64,000 nucleotides of DNA, from NCBI RefSeq assembly GCF_022429645.1, contig NZ_CP092480.1:3082501-3146500 (forward strand), in the 5' to 3' direction. The notes beneath the pieces are model-generated. The model was not told the DNA's origin. It was given only the letters and a program-made list of their open reading frames with translations, and did no database searches. Below, one piece after another: positions 1-8,930 of the stretch. A program made the translations under genes and the position numbers. Position 1 is the first letter of the stretch; each line of letters starts with the position of its first letter. This stretch comes from Lutibacter sp. A80 (GTDB lineage: Bacteria; Bacteroidota; Bacteroidia; Flavobacteriales; Flavobacteriaceae).

Positions 1-1
1 A

Positions 2-337
2 TATACTGCTAAAGATGCAATAACTGCTTGTTGGGTTCATAAAAGTGGTGTTACTGGATCTGGAAGTTGGAATTTTGGATGCAATTTAAGACAAGACAAT
101 GTAGAAATTTATGGAAGCAAAGGAAAAATTGTATTCTCAGTTTTTGATGAACAACCTATTCAACTAATTTCAGAAAAAGAAAATAGTTCATTAATAATAG
201 AAAATCCAACACATATTCAACAATATCATATACAAAATATGAAAGACAATTTGTTTGATGGTGTTGACCATCCTTCAACAGGTAAATCTGGTTTGCATAC
301 TAGTTGGGTAATGGATAAAATTTTGGGAAATATTTAA
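2..337 (+). CDS. Gfo/Idh/MocA-family oxidoreductase, C-terminal part (cut by window edge)
   Basis: An open frame runs from the window edge to a TAA at 335-337 and gives about 111 residues. It reads as the C-terminal substrate-binding half of a Gfo/Idh/MocA sugar or inositol dehydrogenase: a beta-sheet stretch (GSWNFGCNLRQDNVEIYGSKG, where an altered substrate domain is compared with a token sequence) followed by the usual end, in which a user-defined target list HPSTGKSGLHTSWVMDKIL closes the protein. The Rossmann domain lies outside the window, so cofactor residues cannot be checked. The family assignment rests on the C-terminal pattern alone. The gene converges on korB and shares a bidirectional terminator with it. 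Confidence 0.7.
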   Translation, partial: YTAKDAITACWVHKSGVTGSGSWNFGCNLRQDNVEIYGSKGKIVFSVFDEQPIQLISEKENSSLIIENPTHIQQYHIQNMKDNLFDGVDHPSTGKSGLHTSWVMDKILGNI

Positions 338-343
338 AATAAA

Positions 344-382
344 AATCGAGGCAATTTAAATTTTGTTTAAACTGCCTCGATT
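344..382. terminator. Bidirectional hairpin between convergent genes
   Basis: A 17-bp arm AATCGAGGCAATTTAAA pairs with TTTAAACTGCCTCGATT across a five-base loop, with one G-U pair. It lies between the stop of the oxidoreductase fragment and the stop of korB. T-rich sequence follows on the plus strand (TTGGTTTTTA) and A-rich sequence precedes it, so it can serve both genes. Confidence 0.75.
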
Positions 383-407
383 GGTTTTTAGTAGTTTTAC
401 TAATTTT

Positions 408-1421
408 TTATTTTACTTGATAAGTGTCACCAGAAAAGAAAAGATTCTCAGTTTTTTTAAATTTCGAATTTGCTTTTACTTGAGCTGTTAACGCATTTTC
501 TCGTTCTTCTAAAGTTACATCATCATAGCTTCTAATAATACCTGTAGCCAATGGGTATTCTAATCGAACTAGCATTTGGTGTAACGTAGGGTTTTGTTCT
601 TTTGCATTATGAACTAATATATCTTCTTCTGTAATTCCATTTTCGCCAATAGTTACAACTTCTAGTTTCAATCCATTTAAAACTAAACCTTTGTTTTTTT
701 CTTTACCAAAAATCATAGGTTTTCCGTGTTCTAAATAGATTTGTTTATCTTCTTTTACGGCTTTATCTGTAACATTTTTAAAGCAACCATCATTAAAAAT
801 AACACAATTTTGTAATACTTCAATTAAAGATGTTCCTTTAAATTTTTCCGCTTCAATAAAGAGCTGTGTCATGTCTTTTGGGGTGTTTCCACCTATACGT
901 GCAAAAAAGCGTGCTTGCGCTCCTAAAGCTAATTCACCAGGAGAAAAAGGAGGTTGTGTATTTCCATAAGGAGATGATTTTGTTTTTTGTCCAACTAATG
1001 AAGTAGGAGAAAACTGTCCTTTTGTTAAACCATAAATTTCGTTATTAAATAAAATTATATTTAAATCTATGTTTCTTCTTAAAACATGAATAAAATGATT
1101 TCCACCAATAGCCATAGCATCACCATCACCAGTTATTATCCAAACGCTTAAATCGGGATTGGCGAGTTTTACACCAGAGGCAATTCCAGGTGCTCTACCA
1201 TGTATACTATGCATTCCATAAGTATTCATATAATATGGAAAACGCGATGAACAACCAATTCCAGAAATAAATACTACGTCTTCTTTTTTTACGCCCATTT
1301 CGGGTAGTGCTTTTTGCATAGCACGTAAAATAACATAGTCATCACAACCAGGACACCATCTTACTTCTTGGTCACTTGCAAAATCTTTAAATGTATATTT
1401 TTTTACAGCTGTTGTTTCCAT
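408..1421 (-). CDS. korB: 2-oxoglutarate:ferredoxin oxidoreductase, beta subunit
   Basis: This is the thiamine-diphosphate and Fe-S subunit of a 2-oxoacid:ferredoxin oxidoreductase, which oxidatively decarboxylates 2-oxoglutarate to succinyl-CoA and reduces ferredoxin. Cluster-type cysteines are visible at C23 and C26 (CPGC) and C57 (GIGCSSR). The ThDP/Mg motif GDGDAMAIGGNHF sits near residue 97 and is followed by NNEIYGLTKGQ. At 337 aa it has the normal length for the family. It begins 2 bp after the korA stop, so the two are co-transcribed and probably translationally coupled. The exact 2-oxoacid is inferred from the korA partner architecture typical of Bacteroidota. Pyruvate or a branched-chain acid cannot be excluded. 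Confidence 0.9.
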   Translation of the reverse strand: METTAVKKYTFKDFASDQEVRWCPGCDDYVILRAMQKALPEMGVKKEDVVFISGIGCSSRFPYYMNTYGMHSIHGRAPGIASGVKLANPDLSVWIITGDGDAMAIGGNHFIHVLRRNIDLNIILFNNEIYGLTKGQFSPTSLVGQKTKSSPYGNTQPPFSPGELALGAQARFFARIGGNTPKDMTQLFIEAEKFKGTSLIEVLQNCVIFNDGCFKNVTDKAVKEDKQIYLEHGKPMIFGKEKNKGLVLNGLKLEVVTIGENGITEEDILVHNAKEQNPTLHQMLVRLEYPLATGIIRSYDDVTLEERENALTAQVKANSKFKKTENLFFSGDTYQVK

Positions 1422-1423
1422 AA

Positions 1424-3283
1424 TTATTTTACTAATTGTTTAAATTTTTCAATTAATTCTTGATTTCCGAATGGTAAACCTTGAATTTTATTGAATTGGT
1501 TAAATTCGAATCCGCTAAAGTTTATTTTTAATACTTTCGAAAATTGTCCGTTATTTAATTCACAAACAATAAACTTTTTAAATTTGGATAAAACTTTTTC
1601 CGTATTTTTTGGAAGCGGGTTTATATAATTAAAATGTGCAAAACCTATATTTTTATGTCCTTCTTCGTTTAATTGTTTAACGGCAGAATATAGCGAGCCA
1701 TAAGTACCACCCCAGCCAATAACTAATAAATCTCCGGTATCAGCAAATTCAGTTTCTAAATCTGGGATATAGTTTTGTACACGTTTTACTTTTTCTGCTC
1801 TAATTTTGGTCATGTACTCGTGGTTTTCAGGTACATAAGATACATTACCAGATATTTTATCCTTTTCTAAACCTCCAACTCTATGTTCTAAGTCTGGAGT
1901 TCCAGGTATGGCCCAATTTCTAGCTAAAGTATCTTCATCTCTATTGTATGGATGCCAGTTTTCTGTAGCTTTATTGATAATATTATTTTTAATATCAGGC
2001 ATATCGTCTACCGTTTTAATTTTCCACGGAGCAGAACCATTTGCAATATACCCATCTGTAAGTAAAACTACAGGCGTCATATGTTCTAAAGCTAATTTTG
2101 CAGCTTGGTATGCATAGTTAAAACAGTTTGCAGGTGTACTAGCAGCAATTACTATAACTGGACTTTCTCCATTTCTACCGTAAAGTGCTTGTAATAAGTC
2201 CGATTGTTCGGTTTTGGTTGGTAATCCGGTAGAAGGGCCTCCACGTTGTACGTTTACAATAACTAAAGGCAATTCTATCATCATAGCTAAACCTAAAGCT
2301 TCTCCTTTTAAAGCTAAGCCTGGGCCTGAAGTTGTGGTAATAGCTAAATCACCAGCAAAAGAGGCGCCTATTGCAGAAGAAATACCTGCAATTTCGTCTT
2401 CAGCTTGAAATGCTTTTACTCCAAAGTGTTTGTGTTTTACCAATTCGTGCAAAATATCTGTAGCAGGGGTAATTGGGTACGAACCTAAAAATAATTCTAA
2501 ACCAGATTTTTCTGCTGCAGCTAAAAATCCCCAAGCAGTAGCTGTATTTCCCATAATAATTCTATAGGTTCCTGGAGCCATTTTTGCTGGAGAAATAGTA
2601 TAAGAATTAGGTATTAATTCCAAAGTTTCTGCAAAGAAATAGCCTGCATTTAAAACTTTGGTATTTGCTTCAACAATTTGAGGTTTAGATTTAAATTTTT
2701 TATTAAAAAAATCTGTAGTATGTGATACGGAACGGTGATACATCCAATATACCATTCCTAAAGCAAACATGTTTTTGCTTCGAGTAATACTTTTATTATC
2801 AAGCCCCTTAATATCTTTTAAAGCTTCCTTGGTTAAACTAGACATGGCAACTTGAATAACTCTATAATTATCAAGAGATCCATCTTCTAAAGGGTTTTTA
2901 TCATATAAAGCTTTTTCTAAATTTTTTTTAGTAAAAGCATCGGTATCTACAATAATTGTATGTCCCGGTTTTACGGCGTGTAAATTAGTTTTTAACCCAG
3001 CAGGGTTCATGGCAACTAATAAATCAACTTTATCACCAGGAGTGCTAATTTCTACACTACCAATGTGAACTTGGAACCCAGAAACACCATATAAACTTCC
3101 TTGAGGAGCTCTAATTTCTGCAGGGTAATTAGGAAACGTAGCAATATCATTACCAAACATAGCTGACGTGTCTGAGAACTGTGTCCCAGTAAGTTGCATT
3201 CCATCTCCAGAATCACCAACAAACCTAATTATTACTGCTTCCAGTACTTCAGGTTTTGGCTTTGTTGTTGTTGTTTTAATCAT
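1424..3283 (-). CDS. korA: 2-oxoglutarate:ferredoxin oxidoreductase, fused gamma-alpha subunit
   Basis: A 619-aa protein joins the gamma domain (about residues 15-220, with FVGDSGDGMQLTG and FPNYPAEIRAPQG) to the alpha pyrimidine-binding domain (about residue 240 onward, with GSYPITPATDILHEL and TTTSGPGLALKGEALGLA). This fusion is usual for KorA-type enzymes. It is cytoplasmic and works as a complex with KorB. It is the first gene of the pair. The divergent ferredoxin gene starts 165 bp away and is a plausible electron acceptor. In aerobic flavobacteria the pair can replace or supplement 2-oxoglutarate dehydrogenase, and its presence suits an organism that also ferments or respires at low oxygen (inference). 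Confidence 0.9.
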   Translation of the reverse strand: MIKTTTTKPKPEVLEAVIIRFVGDSGDGMQLTGTQFSDTSAMFGNDIATFPNYPAEIRAPQGSLYGVSGFQVHIGSVEISTPGDKVDLLVAMNPAGLKTNLHAVKPGHTIIVDTDAFTKKNLEKALYDKNPLEDGSLDNYRVIQVAMSSLTKEALKDIKGLDNKSITRSKNMFALGMVYWMYHRSVSHTTDFFNKKFKSKPQIVEANTKVLNAGYFFAETLELIPNSYTISPAKMAPGTYRIIMGNTATAWGFLAAAEKSGLELFLGSYPITPATDILHELVKHKHFGVKAFQAEDEIAGISSAIGASFAGDLAITTTSGPGLALKGEALGLAMMIELPLVIVNVQRGGPSTGLPTKTEQSDLLQALYGRNGESPVIVIAASTPANCFNYAYQAAKLALEHMTPVVLLTDGYIANGSAPWKIKTVDDMPDIKNNIINKATENWHPYNRDEDTLARNWAIPGTPDLEHRVGGLEKDKISGNVSYVPENHEYMTKIRAEKVKRVQNYIPDLETEFADTGDLLVIGWGGTYGSLYSAVKQLNEEGHKNIGFAHFNYINPLPKNTEKVLSKFKKFIVCELNNGQFSKVLKINFSGFEFNQFNKIQGLPFGNQELIEKFKQLVK

Positions 3284-3447
3284 GATTTATGATAGTTAAA
3301 TAAATTTTTTAAATTTATAAATTATTTTTGTATCAAAGGTTAATATGAACTTAAAGTTGAGATTTTAAAATACTAAATGACTTTTATCACATACTTTTGT
3401 ATAAAAATGTATAATTTTGTGTATATTAAATTTTAAATTAAAGTAAT

Positions 3448-3798
3448 ATGGCTATTAAAATAACAGATGAATGTATAAATTGTGATGCTTGTATTTCTGA
3501 GTGTCCAAATAATGCAATTTACGAACCAGATACTGAATGGGCTTATGCTGATGAAACTGCTTTAAGCGGAACAATAACTTTACCTGGTGGAGGTGAAGCT
3601 GACGCAGATGAAATGCACGAACCAAAATCTGATGAATTTTATTTTATCGTAACTGATAAATGTACAGAATGTAAAGGTTTCCACGATGAACCACAATGTG
3701 CTTCTGTTTGTCCAGTTGATTGTTGTGTTCCTGATGAGGATCACGAAGAAACTGAAGAACAGTTATTAGCTAAAAAAGAGTGGATGCACGGAGAATAA
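3448..3798 (+). CDS. 4Fe-4S dicluster ferredoxin
   Basis: This 116-aa protein has two cysteine sets, C9-C12-C15-C19 (CINCDACISECP) and C72-C75-C84-C88 plus C92 (CTECKGFHDEPQCASVCPVDC). They fit two [4Fe-4S] clusters of the bacterial Alvin/dicluster type, with a nine-residue spacing inside the second set. An acidic insertion (residues about 25-65) and an acidic C-terminus are visible. It is transcribed divergently from korA-korB and is the likely low-potential electron carrier for that enzyme (inference from adjacency). TAnnTTTG-like boxes occur at 3392-3399 and 3412-3419 upstream of the start, but neither has a clear partner box. Confidence 0.92.
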   Translation: MAIKITDECINCDACISECPNNAIYEPDTEWAYADETALSGTITLPGGGEADADEMHEPKSDEFYFIVTDKCTECKGFHDEPQCASVCPVDCCVPDEDHEETEEQLLAKKEWMHGE

Positions 3799-3815
3799 TT
3801 TCTCTAGTATCTTAT

Positions 3816-3853
3816 AAAAAAGCCCTTATATTTTTAAATCTAAGGGCTTTTTT
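3816..3853. terminator. Bidirectional terminator between ferredoxin and lepA
   Basis: AAAAAAGCCCTTA pairs with TAAGGGCTTTTTT around a short AT loop. It lies between the convergent stops of the ferredoxin gene and lepA, with A/T tails on both sides. Confidence 0.85.
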
Positions 3854-3861
3854 AATTTATT

Positions 3862-5658
3862 TTAATCATTCAATTTTAAAACTGCCATAAAAGCTTCTTG
3901 TGGTATTTCTACATTACCAACTTGTCTCATACGTTTTTTCCCTTTCTTTTGTTTTTCTAATAGTTTTCGTTTTCTAGAAATATCACCACCGTAACATTTT
4001 GCAGTAACATCTTTTCTTAAAGCTTTTACTGTTTCTCTTGAAATTATTTTAGCTCCAATAGCAGCCTGAATTGGAATGTCGAATTGTTGACGTGGTATTA
4101 ACTGACGTAACTTTTCACACATTTTTTTACCAATACTATACGCGTTATCTGCGTGGATTAATGCTGAAAGCGCATCAACCGATTGGCCATTTAACAGAAT
4201 ATCTACTTTTACCAATTTTGAGGCTTTTAAACCTGTTGGATGATAATCGAAAGAAGCATATCCTTTAGAAACTGTTTTTAAACGATCGTAAAAATCGAAT
4301 ACAATTTCAGCTAAAGGCATATCAAAAGTCAATTCAACACGTTCTGGCGTTAAATAGGTCTGATTTACAATTTGACCTCGTTTTTCAATACATAAACTCA
4401 TTACTGGTCCAACAAAATCGGATTTAGTAATTATAGTTGCTTTTATAAAAGGTTCTTCAACTCTATTTAATTTAGAAGGTTCAGGTAAATCTGAAGGATT
4501 ATTTACTAATAAAATAGTATCAGGATTTTTATTTGTAAACGCGTGGTACGATACGTTTGGTACAGTTGTAATAACTGTCATTTCAAATTCTCGTTCTAAG
4601 CGTTCTTGTATAATTTCTAAATGCAGCATTCCTAAAAATCCACATCTAAATCCAAAACCTAATGCAGCAGAGCTTTCAGGTATAAAAACCAAAGAAGCAT
4701 CATTTAATTGCAGTTTTTCCATAGAATTACGCAATTCTTCGTAATCTTCTGTGTCTACAGGATAAATTCCTGCAAATACCATTGGTTTTACATCTTCAAA
4801 ACCTTCAATTCTATTTTTTGTAGGACTTTCAACAGTTGTAATTGTATCTCCAACTTTAATTTCGCTGGCAGTTTTAACACCAGTAATTAAATATCCAACA
4901 TCACCAGCTTTAATACTTTGTTTTGGAAGTTGTTTTAATTTTAAGGTACCAACTTCGTCAGCAAAATATTCGTTGTCGGTTGCCATAAATTTAATACGTT
5001 GCCCTTTTTTTATTTCACCGTTAAAAACTCTAAAATAAGTTTCAACTCCTCTATAAGAATTATAAACAGAGTCAAATATTAAGGCTTGTAAAGGTGCGTT
5101 TTCATCTCCTTCTGGAGCAGGAACTTTTTCTACAATAGCTTTTAAAATATTTTCAACACCAAAACCTGTTTTTCCACTTGCATGGATAACTTCTTCGGGA
5201 TCGCATCCTAATAAATCTACAATATCGTCTGTAACTTCTTCTGGATTAGCACCTGGTAAATCTACTTTGTTAAGTACTGGAATTATTTCTAAATCGTTCT
5301 CTAATGCTAAATACAAATTCGAAATTGTTTGTGCTTGTATACTTTGTGCTGCATCTACAATTAACAATGCGCCTTCACAAGCAGCAATAGAACGAGATAC
5401 TTCGTATGAAAAATCAACATGACCCGGAGTATCAATTAAATTTAACACATATTTTTCACCTTCGTGTATATAATCCATTTGTATAGCGTGACTTTTAATG
5501 GTGATACCACGTTCACGCTCTAAATCCATATTGTCTAATAGCTGTGCTTGTTCTTCACGTACAGTTGTTGTACCTGTAAAACTTAACAATCTGTCGGCTA
5601 ATGTGCTTTTACCGTGATCAATATGTGCAATAATGCAAAAATTTCTAATTTTTTTCAT
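3862..5658 (-). CDS. lepA: Elongation factor 4 (LepA), ribosomal back-translocase GTPase
   Basis: A 598-aa translational GTPase of exact family length. The G1 motif [15 protein letters not shown] is near residue 10, G2/G3 follow ([19 protein letters not shown]), and G4 is NKVDLP. The C-terminal LepA-specific domain ends in the conserved basic region [20 protein letters not shown]4 acts on ribosomes under ionic or initiation stress. It is a single gene, convergent with the ferredoxin gene. A TATCTTTG box on the minus strand at 5690-5697 could be its promoter. Confidence 0.97.
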   Translation of the reverse strand: MKKIRNFCIIAHIDHGKSTLADRLLSFTGTTTVREEQAQLLDNMDLERERGITIKSHAIQMDYIHEGEKYVLNLIDTPGHVDFSYEVSRSIAACEGALLIVDAAQSIQAQTISNLYLALENDLEIIPVLNKVDLPGANPEEVTDDIVDLLGCDPEEVIHASGKTGFGVENILKAIVEKVPAPEGDENAPLQALIFDSVYNSYRGVETYFRVFNGEIKKGQRIKFMATDNEYFADEVGTLKLKQLPKQSIKAGDVGYLITGVKTASEIKVGDTITTVESPTKNRIEGFEDVKPMVFAGIYPVDTEDYEELRNSMEKLQLNDASLVFIPESSAALGFGFRCGFLGMLHLEIIQERLEREFEMTVITTVPNVSYHAFTNKNPDTILLVNNPSDLPEPSKLNRVEEPFIKATIITKSDFVGPVMSLCIEKRGQIVNQTYLTPERVELTFDMPLAEIVFDFYDRLKTVSKGYASFDYHPTGLKASKLVKVDILLNGQSVDALSALIHADNAYSIGKKMCEKLRQLIPRQQFDIPIQAAIGAKIISRETVKALRKDVTAKCYGGDISRKRKLLEKQKKGKKRMRQVGNVEIPQEAFMAVLKLND

Positions 5659-5689
5659 ACTTCGTATTCCTTTCTACTTTGATTTTCCG

Positions 5690-5697
5690 CAAAGATA
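5690..5697 (-). promoter_or_regulatory. Candidate -7 box for lepA
   Basis: Minus-strand TATCTTTG matches the Bacteroidota TAnnTTTG consensus, 32 bases before the lepA start. A TTTG-like -33 box at the normal spacing is not clear. In sequence this AT-rich a chance match is possible. Confidence 0.4.
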
Positions 5698-5730
5698 ACT
5701 AATTATTTGTTCAAAAAATGAAAATAAAAT

Positions 5731-6711
5731 CTAGTCGTGTTTTGGAAAAATGATATTAGCATCTTTTCTAACTGCGTCTAGAATATTCATTAATTTTAAA
5801 CTTAAAGAAAAAGGCATAATTGGACTTTCTTTTAAATTTTTATCTAAGCATTCCATTACGTGTGATGCTTCAAACTGATACCCTAAATGTGGACCATTTT
5901 CAAAAGAAATTTTAGTAGTCTTACCGTCTTTTATCAATGTAATTGGGTCTGGAGAAAATCGATCGTATTTTAGTATTCCGTGTTCAAAACATAATTCCGA
6001 TTCATTTTTATACTCAGCGTCAAAACTTGAAGTTAATACAGCTGTTGCTCCGTTTTTATAAGCAAATAACATAGAAATACTTTCTTCTGAACCTGTAGCG
6101 CTAAAATGTGGAATTGTTTTTATTTGATCTGGTTCACCCAAAAACATAAGTGCGGTAAAAATTGAATAAATTCCAATATCTAATAAAGAACCGCCGCCTA
6201 AATCAATATTATACAATCTTTTTTGAGGATTAAATTCTGCGTTAAACATAAAATCTGACTTTACAAATTTCAGTTTTCCTAAATTTTCTGAAGCTATAAT
6301 TTCTTTTACTTTTAAATATTTAGGTCTAAAAATTACCCAAAAAGCTTCCATTAAAAAGGTGTTATTTTCTTTAGAAGTGGTAATCATTTCTCGCACTTCT
6401 TTAGAATTTATTGCGAATGCTTTTTCGCATAACACAGCTTTTTTATGGTTTAAACATAATAAAGTATGTTCTAAATGAAAATTATGCGGTGTTGCAATAT
6501 ATACCACATCTACTTTTGGGTCTTTAACCATTTCTAGATAAGAGCCATAGGATTTTTCGAAACCAAATTGATTCGAGAAATCTTTAGCATTATCTAAATT
6601 TCTTGAAGCTGCTGCATATAAATTAGCATTTGGAAGTAATTTTAATTCTGTGGCAAACTTATTAGCAATATTTCCACATCCTAAAATTGCCCAGTTGTAT
6701 TTTTTTGACAT
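5731..6711 (-). CDS. Gfo/Idh/MocA-family NAD(P)-dependent oxidoreductase
   Basis: A 326-aa protein with an N-terminal Rossmann fold (WAILGCGNIANKFATEL, residues 6-22). The family helper motif appears as CEKAFA where EKP is usual. The C-terminal substrate domain contains DLGGGSLLDIGIYSIFTALM. Size and motifs resemble the dimeric dihydrodiol dehydrogenase/D-xylose dehydrogenase branch. The substrate cannot be read from sequence. It stands alone between lepA and the RNA-like element, transcribed toward lepA. Start is the ATG at 6709-6711. Confidence 0.9.
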   Translation of the reverse strand: MSKKYNWAILGCGNIANKFATELKLLPNANLYAAASRNLDNAKDFSNQFGFEKSYGSYLEMVKDPKVDVVYIATPHNFHLEHTLLCLNHKKAVLCEKAFAINSKEVREMITTSKENNTFLMEAFWVIFRPKYLKVKEIIASENLGKLKFVKSDFMFNAEFNPQKRLYNIDLGGGSLLDIGIYSIFTALMFLGEPDQIKTIPHFSATGSEESISMLFAYKNGATAVLTSSFDAEYKNESELCFEHGILKYDRFSPDPITLIKDGKTTKISFENGPHLGYQFEASHVMECLDKNLKESPIMPFSLSLKLMNILDAVRKDANIIFPKHD

Positions 6712-6798
6712 TGTAAATATGTTTTGAACGTAAAAATACAGCTATTTTTTAAACCTAACATGTTTTTAAAATCTGTTAGCTTAGGTTTTATGTATTTT

Positions 6799-6913
6799 GC
6801 GTTAGGGATTGCAGCGGTATCCTTTTTAAAATAATTCTGGATTTCGATTTTGTTAATAATTAACTTTATTTTAAAAAGATTTAGCGGAAAGCCCGACCTG
6901 AAAGGGAACGCCC
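6799..6913 (+). ncRNA. Candidate structured RNA or dispersed intergenic element
   Basis: This non-coding interval before dusB folds into nested helices. Outer arms GCGTT (6799-6803) and AACGC (6907-6911) pair. Inner arms CTTTTTAAAATAA (6822-6834) and TTATTTTAAAAAG (6866-6878) are a perfect 13-bp match. Between them lie GC-richer conserved-looking blocks, GGGATTGCAGCGG and AGCGGAAAGCCCG, that stand out from the AT-rich surroundings. From memory, similar GCGTTAGGGATT...GCGGAAAGCCCG units recur between genes in flavobacteria, but I cannot verify this here. It could be a small RNA, a 5' leader of dusB, or a mobile palindromic repeat. Either strand is possible. Confidence 0.5.
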
Positions 6914-6958
6914 ATAGTATAAAATATTTATGTATTTTTGCGAACTTAAAAATATGTT

Positions 6959-7939
6959 TTGGTAAAAATAGGAGATATAGAATTGAATGACTTTCCTTTG
7001 TTGTTAGCACCAATGGAAGATGTGAGCGATCCACCGTTTAGAGCGTTGTGTAAAGAACAAGGCGCTGATGTGGTGTATACCGAATTTATTTCGAGTGAAG
7101 GTTTGATACGTGATGCTGCAAAAAGCAAGAAAAAACTAGATATTTACGAAAAAGAACGTCCGGTTGGTATTCAAATTTTTGGAGCCAATTTAGAATCTAT
7201 GTTGCGTACGGTTGAAATTGTTGAGCAATCGAATCCAGATATTATTGATATTAATTTTGGCTGTCCTGTAAAAAAAGTAGTTAGTAAAGGTGCTGGAGCA
7301 GGTATTTTAAAAGATATTGATTTAATGGTTTCGTTAACTGAAGCTATGGCAAAGCACACTAAATTACCAATTACGGTTAAAACGCGTTTGGGTTGGGACG
7401 AAAGTTCTATAAAAATTGTGGAGGTTGCAGAACGCTTGCAAGATGTTGGGTGTAAAGCAATTTCTATACACGGACGTACGCGTGCTCAAATGTATAAAGG
7501 AAGTGCAGATTGGGCGCCAATTGCTGAAGTTAAAAACAACTCTAGAATGCACATTCCTGTGTTTGGAAACGGAGATGTTAATACGCCAGAACGCGCTGTA
7601 GAAATGCGTGACAAATATGGCTTAGATGGAGCTATGATTGGCCGTGCAAGTATTGGAAATCCTTGGTTTTTTAAACAAGTAAAACACTTTATTGAAACCG
7701 GAGAGCATCTACCTGAAATTACAATTGCAGACAGAGTTGAAATGGCAAAACGCCACTTACAAATGGAGATTGACTGGAAAGAAAGTGAAATTGTGGGTGT
7801 TATGGAAACACGACGACATTACACCAATTATTTTAAAGGAATTCCGCATTTTAAAGAATACCGTTTAAAAATGGTAACATCGGATGCTGCGCAAGATGTT
7901 TTTGATGTTTTAGATGAAGTACAGCAAAAGTTTTCTTAG
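6959..7939 (+). CDS. dusB: tRNA-dihydrouridine synthase B
   Basis: A 326-aa FMN enzyme that reduces uridine in the tRNA D-loop with NADPH. Dus signatures are clear: APMEDVSDPPFR near residue 17, DINFGCPVKKVVSKGAGAGIL (phosphate and tRNA-contact region with the catalytic Cys in FGCP), TVKTRLGW, SIHGRTRAQMYKGSADW and GNGDV. The start is taken as TTG at 6959, giving MVKIGDIELNDFPLLLAPMED. The nearest upstream ATG (6954) runs into a stop at once, and the next in-frame ATG would delete the flavin-binding strand. A TATTTTTG box at 6933-6940 may be the promoter. The IS3 element lies 16 bp after its stop. Confidence 0.93.
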   Translation: MVKIGDIELNDFPLLLAPMEDVSDPPFRALCKEQGADVVYTEFISSEGLIRDAAKSKKKLDIYEKERPVGIQIFGANLESMLRTVEIVEQSNPDIIDINFGCPVKKVVSKGAGAGILKDIDLMVSLTEAMAKHTKLPITVKTRLGWDESSIKIVEVAERLQDVGCKAISIHGRTRAQMYKGSADWAPIAEVKNNSRMHIPVFGNGDVNTPERAVEMRDKYGLDGAMIGRASIGNPWFFKQVKHFIETGEHLPEITIADRVEMAKRHLQMEIDWKESEIVGVMETRRHYTNYFKGIPHFKEYRLKMVTSDAAQDVFDVLDEVQQKFS

Positions 7940-8006
7940 TTTTTAAATTGAAAGATGTCTAGTCCTAAATAACCGATACAGATTATTAAAGGGTAAAAGT
8001 TAAAAA

Positions 8007-8930
8007 TTAAAGCTGAATAATGACATCATTGTTCAGCTTTTTTGATTTGTATTGTTTTGGTTTAATTTTTTTTTGTGCGTGCATTTGTATTGGTGTTAGC
8101 ATTTCGTTAGATAAATGAGGTCTTATATTGTTGTATATTTCTATTGCATTTTTGACCAGTTTCTTCTTTACTTTAAAATCTTGAATCTTCTGTGCTACAC
8201 TAAATTCCTGTTTTAAAATTCCATTTATTCGCTCTGCAACTGCATTTTCATATGGATCATATTTTTCAGTCATACTAGGCTTAATCTCATTGTTTTCTAA
8301 TAGTCTTTGATATTCATTCGAGCAATATTGCAACCCTCTATCAGAGTGATGTATTAATGGACTTTCTTTGTATTTTCTATTATTTATAGCCATTTCCAAT
8401 GCCCTCAATGAACCATCCATTGATAAAGATTTTGACACATCATATCCTACAATCTTTTTAGAATAAGCATCTGTGATTAATGCCAGATACGAAGGGTTGG
8501 TTCTCGTTCCGATATATGTAATATCACTCACCCAAACTGATTCAGGCCCTTCTATATCCATTGAGCTGACAAGGTTTCTGTGCTTTCTAAATCTATGATG
8601 AGAGTCTGTAGTTATGTGGTAGCTTCTTTTAGGTATTATTAACATATGGTTAGCTTTTAGTATTCTAAACAATTTATCTCTTCCTACTTTTAATAGTGAT
8701 AATTTATCCTTTAACAGAAAGTATAATTTCTTACCACCCAATCTTGGCATTAGCATCCGAATATCACGAACCAAAACGATAACTTTTTGTGCTACAGTTT
8801 GTTTATGAAGTCTTGATTTTATGGATCTATAGTAAACCTGTCTGTTTACCCCGAGCAAATCACAGGTAGAAACTAAAGTTTCTTTATATTCTTCTTTGAA
8901 GATGTTGATAAGTCGGGTGTGTAATTTTTT
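8007..8930 (-). CDS. IS3-family transposase OrfB (integrase catalytic part)
   Basis: This is the rve-type DDE integrase domain of an IS3 transposase. The HTH_21 segment (GVNRQVYYRS, then MPRLGGKKLYFLL) is followed by the catalytic core. The first Asp is in VWVSDITYIGT, the second in IHHSDRGLQYCS, and the Glu in YDPYENAVAERINGILKQE. A TTG-initiated frame starts at 8858, but the frame is open upstream to the A6T run at 8924-8930, where a -1 slip from OrfA would yield the OrfAB fusion. I therefore drew it to the slip site. An imperfect inverted repeat (8009-8040) overlaps the 3' end. Confidence 0.93.
   Translation of the reverse strand, partial: KKLHTRLINIFKEEYKETLVSTCDLLGVNRQVYYRSIKSRLHKQTVAQKVIVLVRDIRMLMPRLGGKKLYFLLKDKLSLLKVGRDKLFRILKANHMLIIPKRSYHITTDSHHRFRKHRNLVSSMDIEGPESVWVSDITYIGTRTNPSYLALITDAYSKKIVGYDVSKSLSMDGSLRALEMAINNRKYKESPLIHHSDRGLQYCSNEYQRLLENNEIKPSMTEKYDPYENAVAERINGILKQEFSVAQKIQDFKVKKKLVKNAIEIYNNIRPHLSNEMLTPIQMHAQKKIKPKQYKSKKLNNDVIIQL

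Noticed and set aside
6681..7128. Minus-strand open frames opposite the dusB start and the RNA-like element
   Set aside because: They have no family features and overlap a real gene and a structured non-coding region; they appear to be shadows.
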